Below, piece by piece: positions 1 to 5,858 of a stretch of 11,884 nucleotides of DNA (positions within the stretch are counted from its first letter, which is position 1; each line of letters opens with the position of its first letter). Made by a program: the position numbers and the translations under genes. The notes under the pieces are model-generated. The model saw only the letters and a list, made by a program, of their open reading frames with translations, was not told the origin of the DNA and ran no database searches. Source of the DNA: Lachnospiraceae bacterium Zagget3 (lineage in GTDB: Bacteria; Bacillota_A; Clostridia; Lachnospirales; Lachnospiraceae); the NCBI GenBank assembly GCA_001941025.1, contig MSHE01000004.1:1-11884 (forward strand), written 5' to 3'.

Positions 1-687
1 TGTATTCCGTATTTTCTTCAGGCGTTGAAAAACGTCGTCGGAACCCTGGCGGATGTTCAAATCGGCCACGCTGTCAAAGCCGGTGTGGCCCGGATTGATT
101 TGGACGATGGCCGCATTTCTTTTCCGGTAACTCCAGTAAACGTCTCCGAAGTTGCCCCGTGTTCCGATGACAAGAATCAGGTCAGCCTTTGAAACCCATT
201 CTCTGGCCTTCCTGACATCTGCATCCCACAGACCGATGTGGCTGTAAAGCGGCCAGGGAAGAATCTCCCCGCCGCAGGCTTCGCACCGGGGCAGCTCCTC
301 CTGCTTCCAGATCTCATACCCGTCAGAATGACGGCCGCACTGGGCGCAGCAGTTGACCTGGAGACTGCCCTGAATTTCCGCCACATTCTTTGACCCTGCA
401 ATCGTATGCATACAGTCCACGTTTGTGGTGATAATGCCGGTGAGCTTGCCCTCCGCCTCCAGCTCTGCCAGGGCATAGTGGGCAAAGCTGGGCTGATAGG
501 AGAACATCGTCTCCAGATAGGTGGGCAAAAAGGAGCCTGCGTCGGAGCCTCGTCTGCCTCCTCTGCGGGAGAAGAGCATCTGTCCATAAGTGACCCCGCC
601 GCCGCCAACGGAAATGCCTGCGCCGGTGGTGGCGACAATGCTGCCGCTCCGGTCAATATAGTCGGCTAACTGTTGGATTTTGTCCAT
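1..687 (-). CDS. Sirtuin-like NAD-binding protein (sirtuin 1), 3' end cut by window
   Basis: The reading frame is open from ATG at 687 down to base 1 (229 codons, no stop), so the C-terminus lies outside the window. A purine-rich GAAGGGAAGAG precedes the ATG. Sir2-family features seen: GAGIS (residues 22-26) in the NAD-binding Rossmann core, TTNVD (87-91), CMHTIAGS (92-99), zinc-ribbon pairs C114/C117 and C135/C138, LVIGTRG (172-178) and VQINPG (195-200). The segment after GAGIS is glycine-rich and lacks the canonical GIPDFR motif. At the catalytic-His position the protein has Gln106 (EIQGS). Known deacetylase sirtuins need that His; class M sirtuins, as I recall, carry Gln and act as ADP-ribosyltransferases. 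Function is therefore inferred as an NAD-dependent transferase or NAD sensor rather than a standard deacetylase. It lies 32 bp after its paralogue and is probably cotranscribed with it. Family membership is sure; activity is not. Confidence 0.85.
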   Translation of the reverse strand, partial: MDKIQQLADYIDRSGSIVATTGAGISVGGGGVTYGQMLFSRRGGRRGSDAGSFLPTYLETMFSYQPSFAHYALAELEAEGKLTGIITTNVDCMHTIAGSKNVAEIQGSLQVNCCAQCGRHSDGYEIWKQEELPRCEACGGEILPWPLYSHIGLWDADVRKAREWVSKADLILVIGTRGNFGDVYWSYRKRNAAIVQINPGHTGFDSVADLNIRQGSDDVFQRLKKIRNT

Positions 688-719
688 ACTCTTCCCTTCT
701 CTGGAAAATATCATGGGCG

Positions 720-1445
720 TCACCCGTTTAGGACGGCGTCCAGCGCTTCGGCGGCGTCCGCCCGGATGTTCAGGTCGGCGATTTGGTCGAACTGCGTCGC
801 AGACGGATTGATTTGCACCAGCTTTGTCCCGGCCTTCATGCGGCTTAAGTATTCCTCGCTGCGGAAGCCGGTGGTGCCAATGACCAGCACCAGATCCGCC
901 TGGGAAATCAGGTCAGCGGCCTTCAGCATGCTTTCCCGTGTGACTTCGGCGCCGGCGCTGCTGTCCCGGCAAAAGGCGGTGGGCATCAGGGGTGCGCCGC
1001 ACTTCTCACAGCGGGGCATTTTTCCCTGATTCCACACCTGATAGTCATAACAGCGGGTCCCGCAGTCAATACAGACGTTGTCCCGGAAGCTGCCCTGAAA
1101 TTCAATCACGTTTTGGGAACCGGCGATGGTGTGCAGGCAGTCCAGATTTTGCGTGACAATGCCACAGAGCTTCCCCTGCCGCTCCAGCTCCGCCAGCTGC
1201 CGGTGAACGGTGCTGGGCCCCTTGACAAAGGTGGCATCCAGAAAGGCGTCCTTCATGACCGCATAAAACTTTTCCGGGTTCCTGCGGACATAGGACGCGG
1301 AAAAGATACGCCCGGCGTTCATCCTGCCGACGCTCTGCTTCAGCCTGCGCATCCCGTAGAGATAGGAAATGCCTGCACCGGTGACGGCGACAGTGCTGCT
1401 GCTCTGGGCCATGTAATCTTTTAACTGAGCGTATTCTCTTTTCAT
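720..1445 (-). CDS. Sirtuin-like NAD-binding protein (sirtuin 2), Gln in place of catalytic His
   Basis: A 241-residue Sir2-family protein. The start at 1445 is chosen because TTGGAGGGG lies just upstream and the ATG overlaps the flavodoxin stop as ATGA (1442-1445), implying translational coupling; an in-frame ATG at 1466 lies inside the flavodoxin gene and lacks this context. Motifs: GAGIS (23-27), TQNLD (98-102), CLHTIAGS (103-110), zinc ligands C125/C128 and C146/C149, LVIGTTG and VQINPSATQFD near the C-terminus. GIPDFR is absent (YLYGMRR instead) and the catalytic His is Gln117 (EFQGS; codon at 1095-1097 reads CAG on the minus strand). It is clearly paralogous to the adjacent sirtuin, especially from GKLxGI through the zinc ribbon. 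It probably binds NAD; deacetylation is unlikely without His, and ADP-ribosyl transfer, as described for class M sirtuins, is a reasonable alternative. Confidence 0.9.
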   Translation of the reverse strand: MKREYAQLKDYMAQSSSTVAVTGAGISYLYGMRRLKQSVGRMNAGRIFSASYVRRNPEKFYAVMKDAFLDATFVKGPSTVHRQLAELERQGKLCGIVTQNLDCLHTIAGSQNVIEFQGSFRDNVCIDCGTRCYDYQVWNQGKMPRCEKCGAPLMPTAFCRDSSAGAEVTRESMLKAADLISQADLVLVIGTTGFRSEEYLSRMKAGTKLVQINPSATQFDQIADLNIRADAAEALDAVLNG

Positions 1446-1900
1446 GATTGATCCCCTCCAAGCCACGTTCCGACCTTTTCCTCATCGCACTTGTTCAAGC
1501 GGAGCCCCGAATGAACGGTTGCCCCCTTACAGGCGCTTTTCAGCAGTTCTACGGCCTGCTCCGGTCCGCTCATTCCGCTGGTGCAGAACGGATAAACCTC
1601 TTTCCCGGAAAAATCATACTGTGAGATAAAAGACAGAACTAATTGCGGACACTTGCTGTACCAAATCGGGAAGCCGATGAGGATACGGTCATAGGAATCA
1701 AAATCGGCCACTGTCTCTGTTACCTTCGGAAGTTCCTTTTCGGCGAATTCCTTTCTGGCAATCCCCAGCGCAGTGAAATAATTACCATAGTTCTTTTCGC
1801 CTTTGATCTCAAATAAATCTCCGTTCGTAATAGACTTGAGCTTTTCTGCCGCCTTTCTTGTTGCGCCGGCTCTCGAATAGTATGCGATCAATGTTTTCAT
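1442..1900 (-). CDS. Flavodoxin family protein
   Basis: A 152-residue single-domain flavodoxin. The N-terminal beta strand and phosphate-binding loop read LIAYYSRAGATRKAAE (residues 4-19), matching the FMN-phosphate loop of long-lineage bacterial flavodoxins. The second flavin-contact region is IGFPIWYSKCPQLV, with the Trp that normally stacks on the isoalloxazine, followed by YPFCTSGMSG in the third FMN loop. Length fits a short-chain flavodoxin. ATTATGGAGGG provides a good ribosome-binding site upstream of ATG 1900. It is expected to be a soluble one-electron carrier or an NAD(P)H-linked flavin reductase. It sits between a nitroreductase and two sirtuins, and its stop overlaps the start of the next gene, so all four are likely one redox-responsive operon. 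The electron partner cannot be deduced. Confidence 0.93.
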   Translation of the reverse strand: MKTLIAYYSRAGATRKAAEKLKSITNGDLFEIKGEKNYGNYFTALGIARKEFAEKELPKVTETVADFDSYDRILIGFPIWYSKCPQLVLSFISQYDFSGKEVYPFCTSGMSGPEQAVELLKSACKGATVHSGLRLNKCDEEKVGTWLGGDQS

Positions 1901-1931
1901 GTTGAAATTCCCTCCATAATTCTGTAATGAA

Positions 1932-1973
1932 CAGCGCCCACCGGGGAACGGTTATCTTCTTCGGTGGGCGCTG
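1932..1973. other. Intercistronic 12-bp perfect hairpin
   Basis: CAGCGCCCACCG (1932-1943) and CGGTGGGCGCTG (1962-1973) are perfect inverted repeats with an 18-nt loop, in the 83-bp gap between nitroreductase and flavodoxin. Read on the minus strand the stem is followed by TTCATTACAG, not a U-tract, so an intrinsic terminator of the operon is unlikely. It may instead be an RNA-processing or stability element that sets different levels of the first gene and the rest. On the plus strand it is followed by a weak T-rich run. Confidence 0.6.
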
Positions 1974-1983
1974 CTTGCTTTTA

Positions 1984-2514
1984 TCAGATATAGTTCGCGC
2001 TGAGTGACATAGACAGTTCCCTCGGCTCCGGGCTTCCGCTGAGGCTATAGCCCAGCGCTGCGGCGGAGACAGGCTTGAAGCCCTCCGGAATCCCCATCTT
2101 TGCGCACAGTTCCGGATTCCGTGCCAGGGCCTGCACCGCACCCCAGAGGTAAATGTTGTCTACCCCGGCGTCGGTGGCGGCAATCAGCATATTCTCAATG
2201 ACGCAGGCGGCGTTGGCATACTCCACGCTGGGCGCCATCTGCTTGGGCGCAGCGGACACAAAGACCACGACAGGCGCACCGTAGAAGAAATCCCGTGCAT
2301 CAATCTTCATGGCGGCGGCAGTGGACTGGTTGATCTCATCTAAAATGTCCCTGCTGCGGCAGACCGTCAGGTGCAGAGAATCCCGCTGGTTCCCGCCGAT
2401 GGGGGCCTGACAACCCGCCTTTACGATGGTGTCGACGACCGCATCCGGTACAGACTTGTCCGGGTCAAAGTTCCTCGTGGATTTTCTTTTTGCAATAGCT
2501 TCCAATGTTTGCAT
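1984..2514 (-). CDS. Nitroreductase family protein
   Basis: A 176-residue protein of the FMN-dependent nitroreductase fold. The N-terminus has the family signature in which KRKSTRNF (residues 9-16) supplies basic residues to the FMN phosphate, followed by APIGGNQR (37-44), the usual second FMN contact. The C-terminal half contains LIAATDAGVDNIYLWGA and FKPVSAAALGYS, which match the conserved dimer-interface/flavin segment and the GYP-like strand. It is expected to reduce quinones, nitro compounds or other electrophiles with NAD(P)H. It is the first gene of the minus-strand operon, with AAGGAGG upstream of ATG 2514 and a perfect-consensus promoter at 2550-2578. The adjacent Rrf2 gene and downstream flavodoxin point to a redox- or electrophile-stress role. 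Substrate unknown. Confidence 0.93.
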   Translation of the reverse strand: MQTLEAIAKRKSTRNFDPDKSVPDAVVDTIVKAGCQAPIGGNQRDSLHLTVCRSRDILDEINQSTAAAMKIDARDFFYGAPVVVFVSAAPKQMAPSVEYANAACVIENMLIAATDAGVDNIYLWGAVQALARNPELCAKMGIPEGFKPVSAAALGYSLSGSPEPRELSMSLSANYI

Positions 2515-2531
2515 AGAGAATGCCTCCTTAA

Positions 2532-2566
2532 TGTAATTCGATTAATTACATTATAGTGCATTATAA
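2532..2566. promoter_or_regulatory. Two operator-like palindromes over the redox-operon promoter
   Basis: TGTAAT-N7-ATTACA (2532-2550) covers the expected start site and the -10 edge of the minus-strand promoter. TTATAGTGCATTATAA (2551-2566, palindromic except for one pair) covers the -10 and spacer. Both would place a bound dimer on top of RNA polymerase, so repression by the divergent Rrf2 protein is the simple reading. Binding is inferred from position only. Confidence 0.55.
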
Positions 2567-2578
2567 TCGTAATGTCAA
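2550..2578 (-). promoter_or_regulatory. Consensus sigma-A promoter of the redox operon
   Basis: On the minus strand TTGACA (2578-2573) and TATAAT (2555-2550) are separated by exactly 17 bp, a perfect consensus match. Transcription would start near 2543, giving a leader of about 29 nt before ATG 2514. Such a strong promoter covered by palindromes suggests tight repression with high output on induction. Confidence 0.85.
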
Positions 2579-2587
2579 GTGTTACAA

Positions 2588-2616
2588 TTGCTTTTCCGGA
2601 AAAAATCTGTTATAAT
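2588..2616 (+). promoter_or_regulatory. Extended -10 promoter of the Rrf2-family gene
   Basis: TGTTATAAT (2608-2616) is an extended -10 element, with a weak -35 TTGCTT (2588-2593) 17 bp upstream. The expected start near 2623 leaves a leader of about 30 nt before ATG 2653. The spacer holds a perfect 12-bp palindrome, TTTTCCGGAAAA (2592-2603), a possible autoregulatory site. Confidence 0.7.
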
Positions 2617-2652
2617 TCTGTTAACACTGATATGAGAGGAAGCGGTGGTCAT

Positions 2653-3141
2653 ATGCGTGTCAGCAAAAAATTCCCAACAGCGGTTCACGCGCTGCTCTAT
2701 GTTGCGGTTTTATCTCCGAAGCGCCGGGTGACAAGCGCTCTTGTTGCGGAAAGCACTGGCTCCAATGCCGTCACGATCAGAAATATCTTTCTTGATTTGT
2801 CCAAAAGCGGCCTGCTGATGGCATCTGCCGGAAAAAACGGCGGGGTCCATCTCGCCAGGGAGCCAAAAGACATTACCCTGTGGGATGTGTACCAGGCTGT
2901 GGAGACCAACGATGTGGAGGAGATTTTCAAACTCCACGAAACGGACAGCACCTGTCCTGTTGGGAAAAATATCTATCAGCTTTTGTATCCGCATATGCTT
3001 GACGCTGTAACCGCCATGAAAGGCAGTATGGAGCAGGTGACGCTGGAAACGCTGCTGAATGAACTAAAAACGCTGCTGAAAGACGTTCAGACAGGAGACT
3101 GCGCACAGAATTTAGCGCAGCCGCAGGAGTATGCCTTATAA
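2653..3141 (+). CDS. Rrf2-family transcriptional regulator
   Basis: A 162-residue Rrf2-type winged-helix regulator. MRVSKKFPTAVHALLYVAV is the typical first helix. VTSALVAESTGSNAVTIRNIFLDLSKSGLL (26-55) forms the helix-turn-helix, and ASAGKNGGVHLAREPKDITLWDVYQAVE (57-84) is the wing plus the conserved start of the dimerisation helix. The three-Cys Fe-S cluster of IscR/NsrR is absent: one Cys lies in STCPVGKNI (C101) and another near the C-terminus (C150). It therefore resembles YwnA-type members, where a lone Cys could act as a thiol redox or electrophile sensor. The start at 2653 fits the promoter TSS at about 2623; upstream in-frame ATGs (2572, 2632) lie before or almost at the TSS. It is divergent from the nitroreductase operon, its probable target. 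Confidence 0.93.
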   Translation: MRVSKKFPTAVHALLYVAVLSPKRRVTSALVAESTGSNAVTIRNIFLDLSKSGLLMASAGKNGGVHLAREPKDITLWDVYQAVETNDVEEIFKLHETDSTCPVGKNIYQLLYPHMLDAVTAMKGSMEQVTLETLLNELKTLLKDVQTGDCAQNLAQPQEYAL

Positions 3142-3146
3142 CCGGT

Positions 3147-3455
3147 TTATGATTTTACATCCTTGTCCCACAGCCGGAAGGTCTGCACGTAGGTGCAGTC
3201 CTTCGGCAGGGTGGGATTGAACAGCACTGTAAACAGGTCGACCTTCCCGCAGTGGTCACACTTGCGGAAGCGGTCCTCAAAGACCCGGCACAGATGTGTC
3301 TCCGTGTCCAGATGCTCACAGGGGCTGTTATAGTGGATGATGACCTGGCCATCCTCCCCAACGGAACGAATGTAACAGCATTTGCCGCAGCAGTTACACA
3401 GGGCGTCCCAGTCCTTCCGCCACTTGAGCCATGCCCTGAAAATTTGAAGCAGCAT
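3147..3455 (-). CDS. Cysteine-rich YkgJ/UPF0260-like protein
   Basis: A 102-residue protein with ten cysteines: LCNCCGKCC (C20, C22, C23, C26, C27), then C46, C56, C66, C69 and C87. The CxxCxxCC-type cluster followed by a region ending in CEHLD...HLCRVFEDR is the pattern of the YkgJ/YcgN (UPF0260) family, thought to bind a metal or Fe-S centre. Biochemical role is unknown. ATG 3455 has GGAGGTG at good spacing. It lies 21 bp after the nitroreductase at 3477-4145, so the two are probably cotranscribed from the promoter at 4259-4287. It converges with the Rrf2 gene, with only 5 bp between the stops and no terminator visible. Confidence 0.85.
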   Translation of the reverse strand: MLLQIFRAWLKWRKDWDALCNCCGKCCYIRSVGEDGQVIIHYNSPCEHLDTETHLCRVFEDRFRKCDHCGKVDLFTVLFNPTLPKDCTYVQTFRLWDKDVKS

Positions 3456-3476
3456 TCAGAACACCTCCATGCGGCG

Positions 3477-4145
3477 TCAACGCCACTTAAAATTCTCCTT
3501 CCCTGCGCCAAGCTCAAAGTGATACCTGCAAATGCCCAAATCAGCACCCGAGAAGGAGCCTTTGGCGTAGGTCATGGATACCTGATTGCCCGTGCCCCGG
3601 ATGGTGAATCCCTGGTGATTCATCGCAGTTGGGGCCAGCAGCGCAGCAGCGACCCCCGCCTGGAACCAGTCCGGAGCGTCGCCCTCATAGGAGGACACCG
3701 CCTCCGCCGCCTTGGATTTGTGGGGAACGCCCTGTTCCTCCCCATAGCCCACGACAACAACGCCGATGATTTTGGCATTCTCGCCTGCGGTGGAATTTTT
3801 TCTCGCCCCCTTGTGGCTGTACATGCCGCCCACCCACCAGGTGTTCAGCCCCAGCGTCTGAGCGTAGAGCATCAGGTCGGCGCTGCTGTATCCCAGCTTT
3901 TCGTCCACGTCCGCGGTGTTCGGCCCGGCCAGAATCATATAGTTGCGCACACCTTTGGACATCGCCATGCCAATCAGCCCCGGCAGGGCGTCCGTGTTCT
4001 CCGTGACGAGCTGAATGTTCAGGCCGTATTTCTCATTGTGCGCCTGAATCCGCTCATTGAGCTGGCGAACCGTGTCCGCTGGCAGAGGGTCCTTTTTGTA
4101 CTTGCGCACGGTATGCCGCGCGGCCATCGCTTCCTGTAAAGTCAT
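3477..4145 (-). CDS. TM1586-type nitroreductase family protein
   Basis: A 222-residue protein. It starts with MTLQEAMAARHTVRKYKKDPL, the nitroreductase N-terminal FMN-binding signature, and continues with a segment typical of the putative TM nitroreductase family (TM1586-like): YMILAGPNTADVDEKLGYSSADLMLYAQTLGLNTWWVGG (about residues 69-107, shown here in part as a recognised pattern), then AALLAPTAMNHQGF (167-180), the fused second half that completes the flavin site. The family forms FMN-containing pseudo-dimers with poorly known substrates. AAGGAGG precedes ATG 4145. It heads a two-gene unit with the cysteine-rich protein. It differs clearly in sequence from the smaller nitroreductase at 1984-2514, so the region encodes two separate flavoenzyme types. 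Confidence 0.9.
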   Translation of the reverse strand: MTLQEAMAARHTVRKYKKDPLPADTVRQLNERIQAHNEKYGLNIQLVTENTDALPGLIGMAMSKGVRNYMILAGPNTADVDEKLGYSSADLMLYAQTLGLNTWWVGGMYSHKGARKNSTAGENAKIIGVVVVGYGEEQGVPHKSKAAEAVSSYEGDAPDWFQAGVAAALLAPTAMNHQGFTIRGTGNQVSMTYAKGSFSGADLGICRYHFELGAGKENFKWR

Positions 4146-4258
4146 AGCAGCCTCCTTGTTTGATTACGTTTTTTCGTTCCATAATCCCGTTGTCTGTGTA
4201 TGGGGGGATTGGTCGCTTCCCATCACCATGCGCCATGCAACAGATGTTGTATATTACT

Positions 4259-4287
4259 ATTGTATGGTACAATGTGAATTTTATCAA
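4259..4287 (-). promoter_or_regulatory. Promoter of the TM1586-type nitroreductase unit with overlapping palindrome
   Basis: On the minus strand TTGATA (4287-4282), a 17-bp spacer and TACAAT (4264-4259) form a strong promoter. The start is near 4252, giving a leader of about 105 nt. The -10 is one arm of a perfect inverted repeat, ATTGTA-TGG-TACAAT (4259-4273), which would let a dimeric regulator block polymerase. A related half site, TTGTATATTAC (4247-4257), repeats 13 bp away in direct orientation. Confidence 0.7.
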
Positions 4288-4335
4288 GCAGCAACAGCGC
4301 GTAAGTGTCGCATGATTTTCCCGGCTTACCGCATC

Positions 4336-5040
4336 TCACTTCTTCCAGAAGGAGGGGTACTTCTCATAATACTTGGCGTCGGCAAATGCGAACGCACCCC
4401 TGTCCTGCTTGTACACCCACTTTTTCAGCGGCGTCTCCGTCAGGGCGATGCAAATCAGCATCATGATGATGAATAGGATGATGGCCCAGAGCCAGTCGCT
4501 GCCAGTGACGTTTTCCAGATGGGCCACGATATAGACCCCTGCGGGCAGGAACATCATCCAGGAGGTGGCGAAACCGGGGTGGTAGATGGTTTTCTTGCCG
4601 TCCTTTCTCAGCCAGAAGTAGGTGAGGATGCCGGCGCCGGTGTGGGCGCACACTTCGATGAAGCACAGCAGCATCATACACAGGGCGGTGGCGTTGGAGA
4701 GGCCGGTGAAGAGGCTGAGCACCAGGTAGCACAGCGGAATCCACTGCAACCCCACGTTGGTGATCATATCCGTCAGGCGGCTCATGGGGAACCGGTCAAG
4801 CTGCTGCTTTTCGACCTCCTTCGGCCCCAGCAGCACGTTGTAAAAGATATGGAGGCCGCCGGGGAATTTCCACTCCTCCAGCACATGGAAGGGCATAATC
4901 ATCGCCACAAACACCGCGCCCTGTGCCCCCAGGGGCATTTTGTCCCAAAAGACGGCGGCGAGTACGCCGGTGACGACCCCCGTCACGCAAATGAAGATGA
5001 TCCAGTTGATGTCACACCATTTGTCCAGTTTCTTAACCAT
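4336..5040 (-). CDS. HXXEE domain integral membrane protein (copy A)
   Basis: A 234-residue polytopic membrane protein of the HXXEE family, which has no known function. The defining motif is FHVLEEWKFPGG, with H52, E55 and E56. Two further conserved spots align with the neighbouring paralogue: AHTGAGI (H133) and YHPGFATS (H154, P155, G156). Hydrophobic segments appear near 11-32, 41-51, 99-112, 117-143, 160-175 and 184-202, so about five to six membrane spans. Start 5040 (MVKKLDKW) is supported by AAAGGAGG ten bases upstream; a longer in-frame start at 5136 runs into the upstream gene. It is second in the operon, 47 bp after copy B. The His/Glu motif could hold a metal, but this is inference. 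Confidence 0.88.
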   Translation of the reverse strand: MVKKLDKWCDINWIIFICVTGVVTGVLAAVFWDKMPLGAQGAVFVAMIMPFHVLEEWKFPGGLHIFYNVLLGPKEVEKQQLDRFPMSRLTDMITNVGLQWIPLCYLVLSLFTGLSNATALCMMLLCFIEVCAHTGAGILTYFWLRKDGKKTIYHPGFATSWMMFLPAGVYIVAHLENVTGSDWLWAIILFIIMMLICIALTETPLKKWVYKQDRGAFAFADAKYYEKYPSFWKK

Positions 5041-5087
5041 TGTCAGTTGTCCTCCTTTGCAGTCTTTGCTGTCAAGCAGCACTTCCG

Positions 5088-5780
5088 TCACTTCGTGCTT
5101 CCCTGTGCGGCCTTCGCGGCTTTCCGTTCTTCCCACAGCGCCGCGACGTGTTCCCTGTTGTAGCCGTACAGCTCCCGGTCCTCAAAGGGATAGGGAGAAT
5201 TTTTGTCCTTCATCACCAAAATGGGAACGATAAAGGTGAGCAGCAGCATGAGAATGGAACCAGGAATGCCCCACCAGAGCTGTCCCGCCTGCTCCGGCAT
5301 GTAAGTGCAGACATACCAGATGTAGTAAATCGCCACCGGCGTCTGCAAGATTGCCGTAGACGCCAGGCCGGGGTTGTACTTGCTTTTCAGCCGCACATTC
5401 ATGGCAATGCCATGTCCCGGCAGCTGCCACACACCGGCCAGCACCTGACTGGCCCCCATCCAGACCAGATTGGGGAAACAGATGGGGATGATATAGCTCA
5501 GGTAACAGAAGATGACGTTGCTCACAAAGCTCTGCCTTGCGTTCAGCGGGTAGCGCTCCGGGTGTTCCGTCTCGCCCAGTCCGGCCATGTTGGAAATCAG
5601 GGGAAAGCCGCCGGGAAACGCATATTCCTCAAACTGATGCATCAGCATCCCCATCCAGCTGAAGATCAGGATGACCCGGAGCCTGTCCAGGTGATAGCAG
5701 CCCCACAGCCCCATGACAAAGGCCAGCAGCACAAACAGGACGCCGCCGATGTAATACCAGTTTCGCCTCCAAAATCTCAT
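5088..5780 (-). CDS. HXXEE domain integral membrane protein (copy B)
   Basis: A 230-residue membrane protein of the same family as the gene just downstream. The motif MHQFEEYAFPGG contains H48, E51 and E52; further matches to copy A are LPGHGIAMNV (H123) and KYNPGLAST (N136, P137, G138). Spans are likely near 9-27, 35-47, 87-103, 108-122, 143-161 and 170-190, and the C-terminus is charged and probably cytosolic. GTAGGAGG precedes ATG 5780. It is the first gene of the minus-strand operon and is divergent from the TetR gene, with both promoters in the 176-bp gap. The two copies have diverged strongly outside the motifs, suggesting an old duplication and possibly a heteromeric complex. No substrate can be named. 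Confidence 0.88.
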   Translation of the reverse strand: MRFWRRNWYYIGGVLFVLLAFVMGLWGCYHLDRLRVILIFSWMGMLMHQFEEYAFPGGFPLISNMAGLGETEHPERYPLNARQSFVSNVIFCYLSYIIPICFPNLVWMGASQVLAGVWQLPGHGIAMNVRLKSKYNPGLASTAILQTPVAIYYIWYVCTYMPEQAGQLWWGIPGSILMLLLTFIVPILVMKDKNSPYPFEDRELYGYNREHVAALWEERKAAKAAQGSTK

Positions 5781-5807
5781 TTGATGAACCTCCTACAGAG
5801 CATAATG

Positions 5808-5836
5808 TTGACAAATCTCTGTAATTTCATTATAAT
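5808..5836 (+). promoter_or_regulatory. Perfect-consensus promoter toward the TetR gene
   Basis: TTGACA (5808-5813), 17-bp spacer, TATAAT (5831-5836). The start would be near 5843, leaving a leader of about 114 nt that contains both AAGTCAACAG boxes. The TATAAT overlaps the -10 of the opposing promoter. Confidence 0.8.
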
Positions 5837-5858
5837 AGACGAAAACGGTTTAAGTCAA
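5829..5858 (-). promoter_or_regulatory. Promoter of the HXXEE operon
   Basis: On the minus strand TTGACT (5858-5853), an 18-bp spacer and TATAAT (5834-5829). The start is near 5822, about 42 nt before ATG 5780. ATTATAAT (5829-5836) is self-complementary and serves as -10 for both directions, so the two promoters cannot be occupied at once. Confidence 0.75.

Noticed and set aside
3252..4139. Plus-strand open frame of 295 codons
   Set aside because: It is antisense to the nitroreductase and cysteine-rich genes, which have clear family motifs and ribosome-binding sites.
4290..4335. Hairpin GTAAG...CTTAC after the HXXEE operon as a terminator
   Set aside because: The stem is short with a bulge, and no T-run follows on the minus strand.
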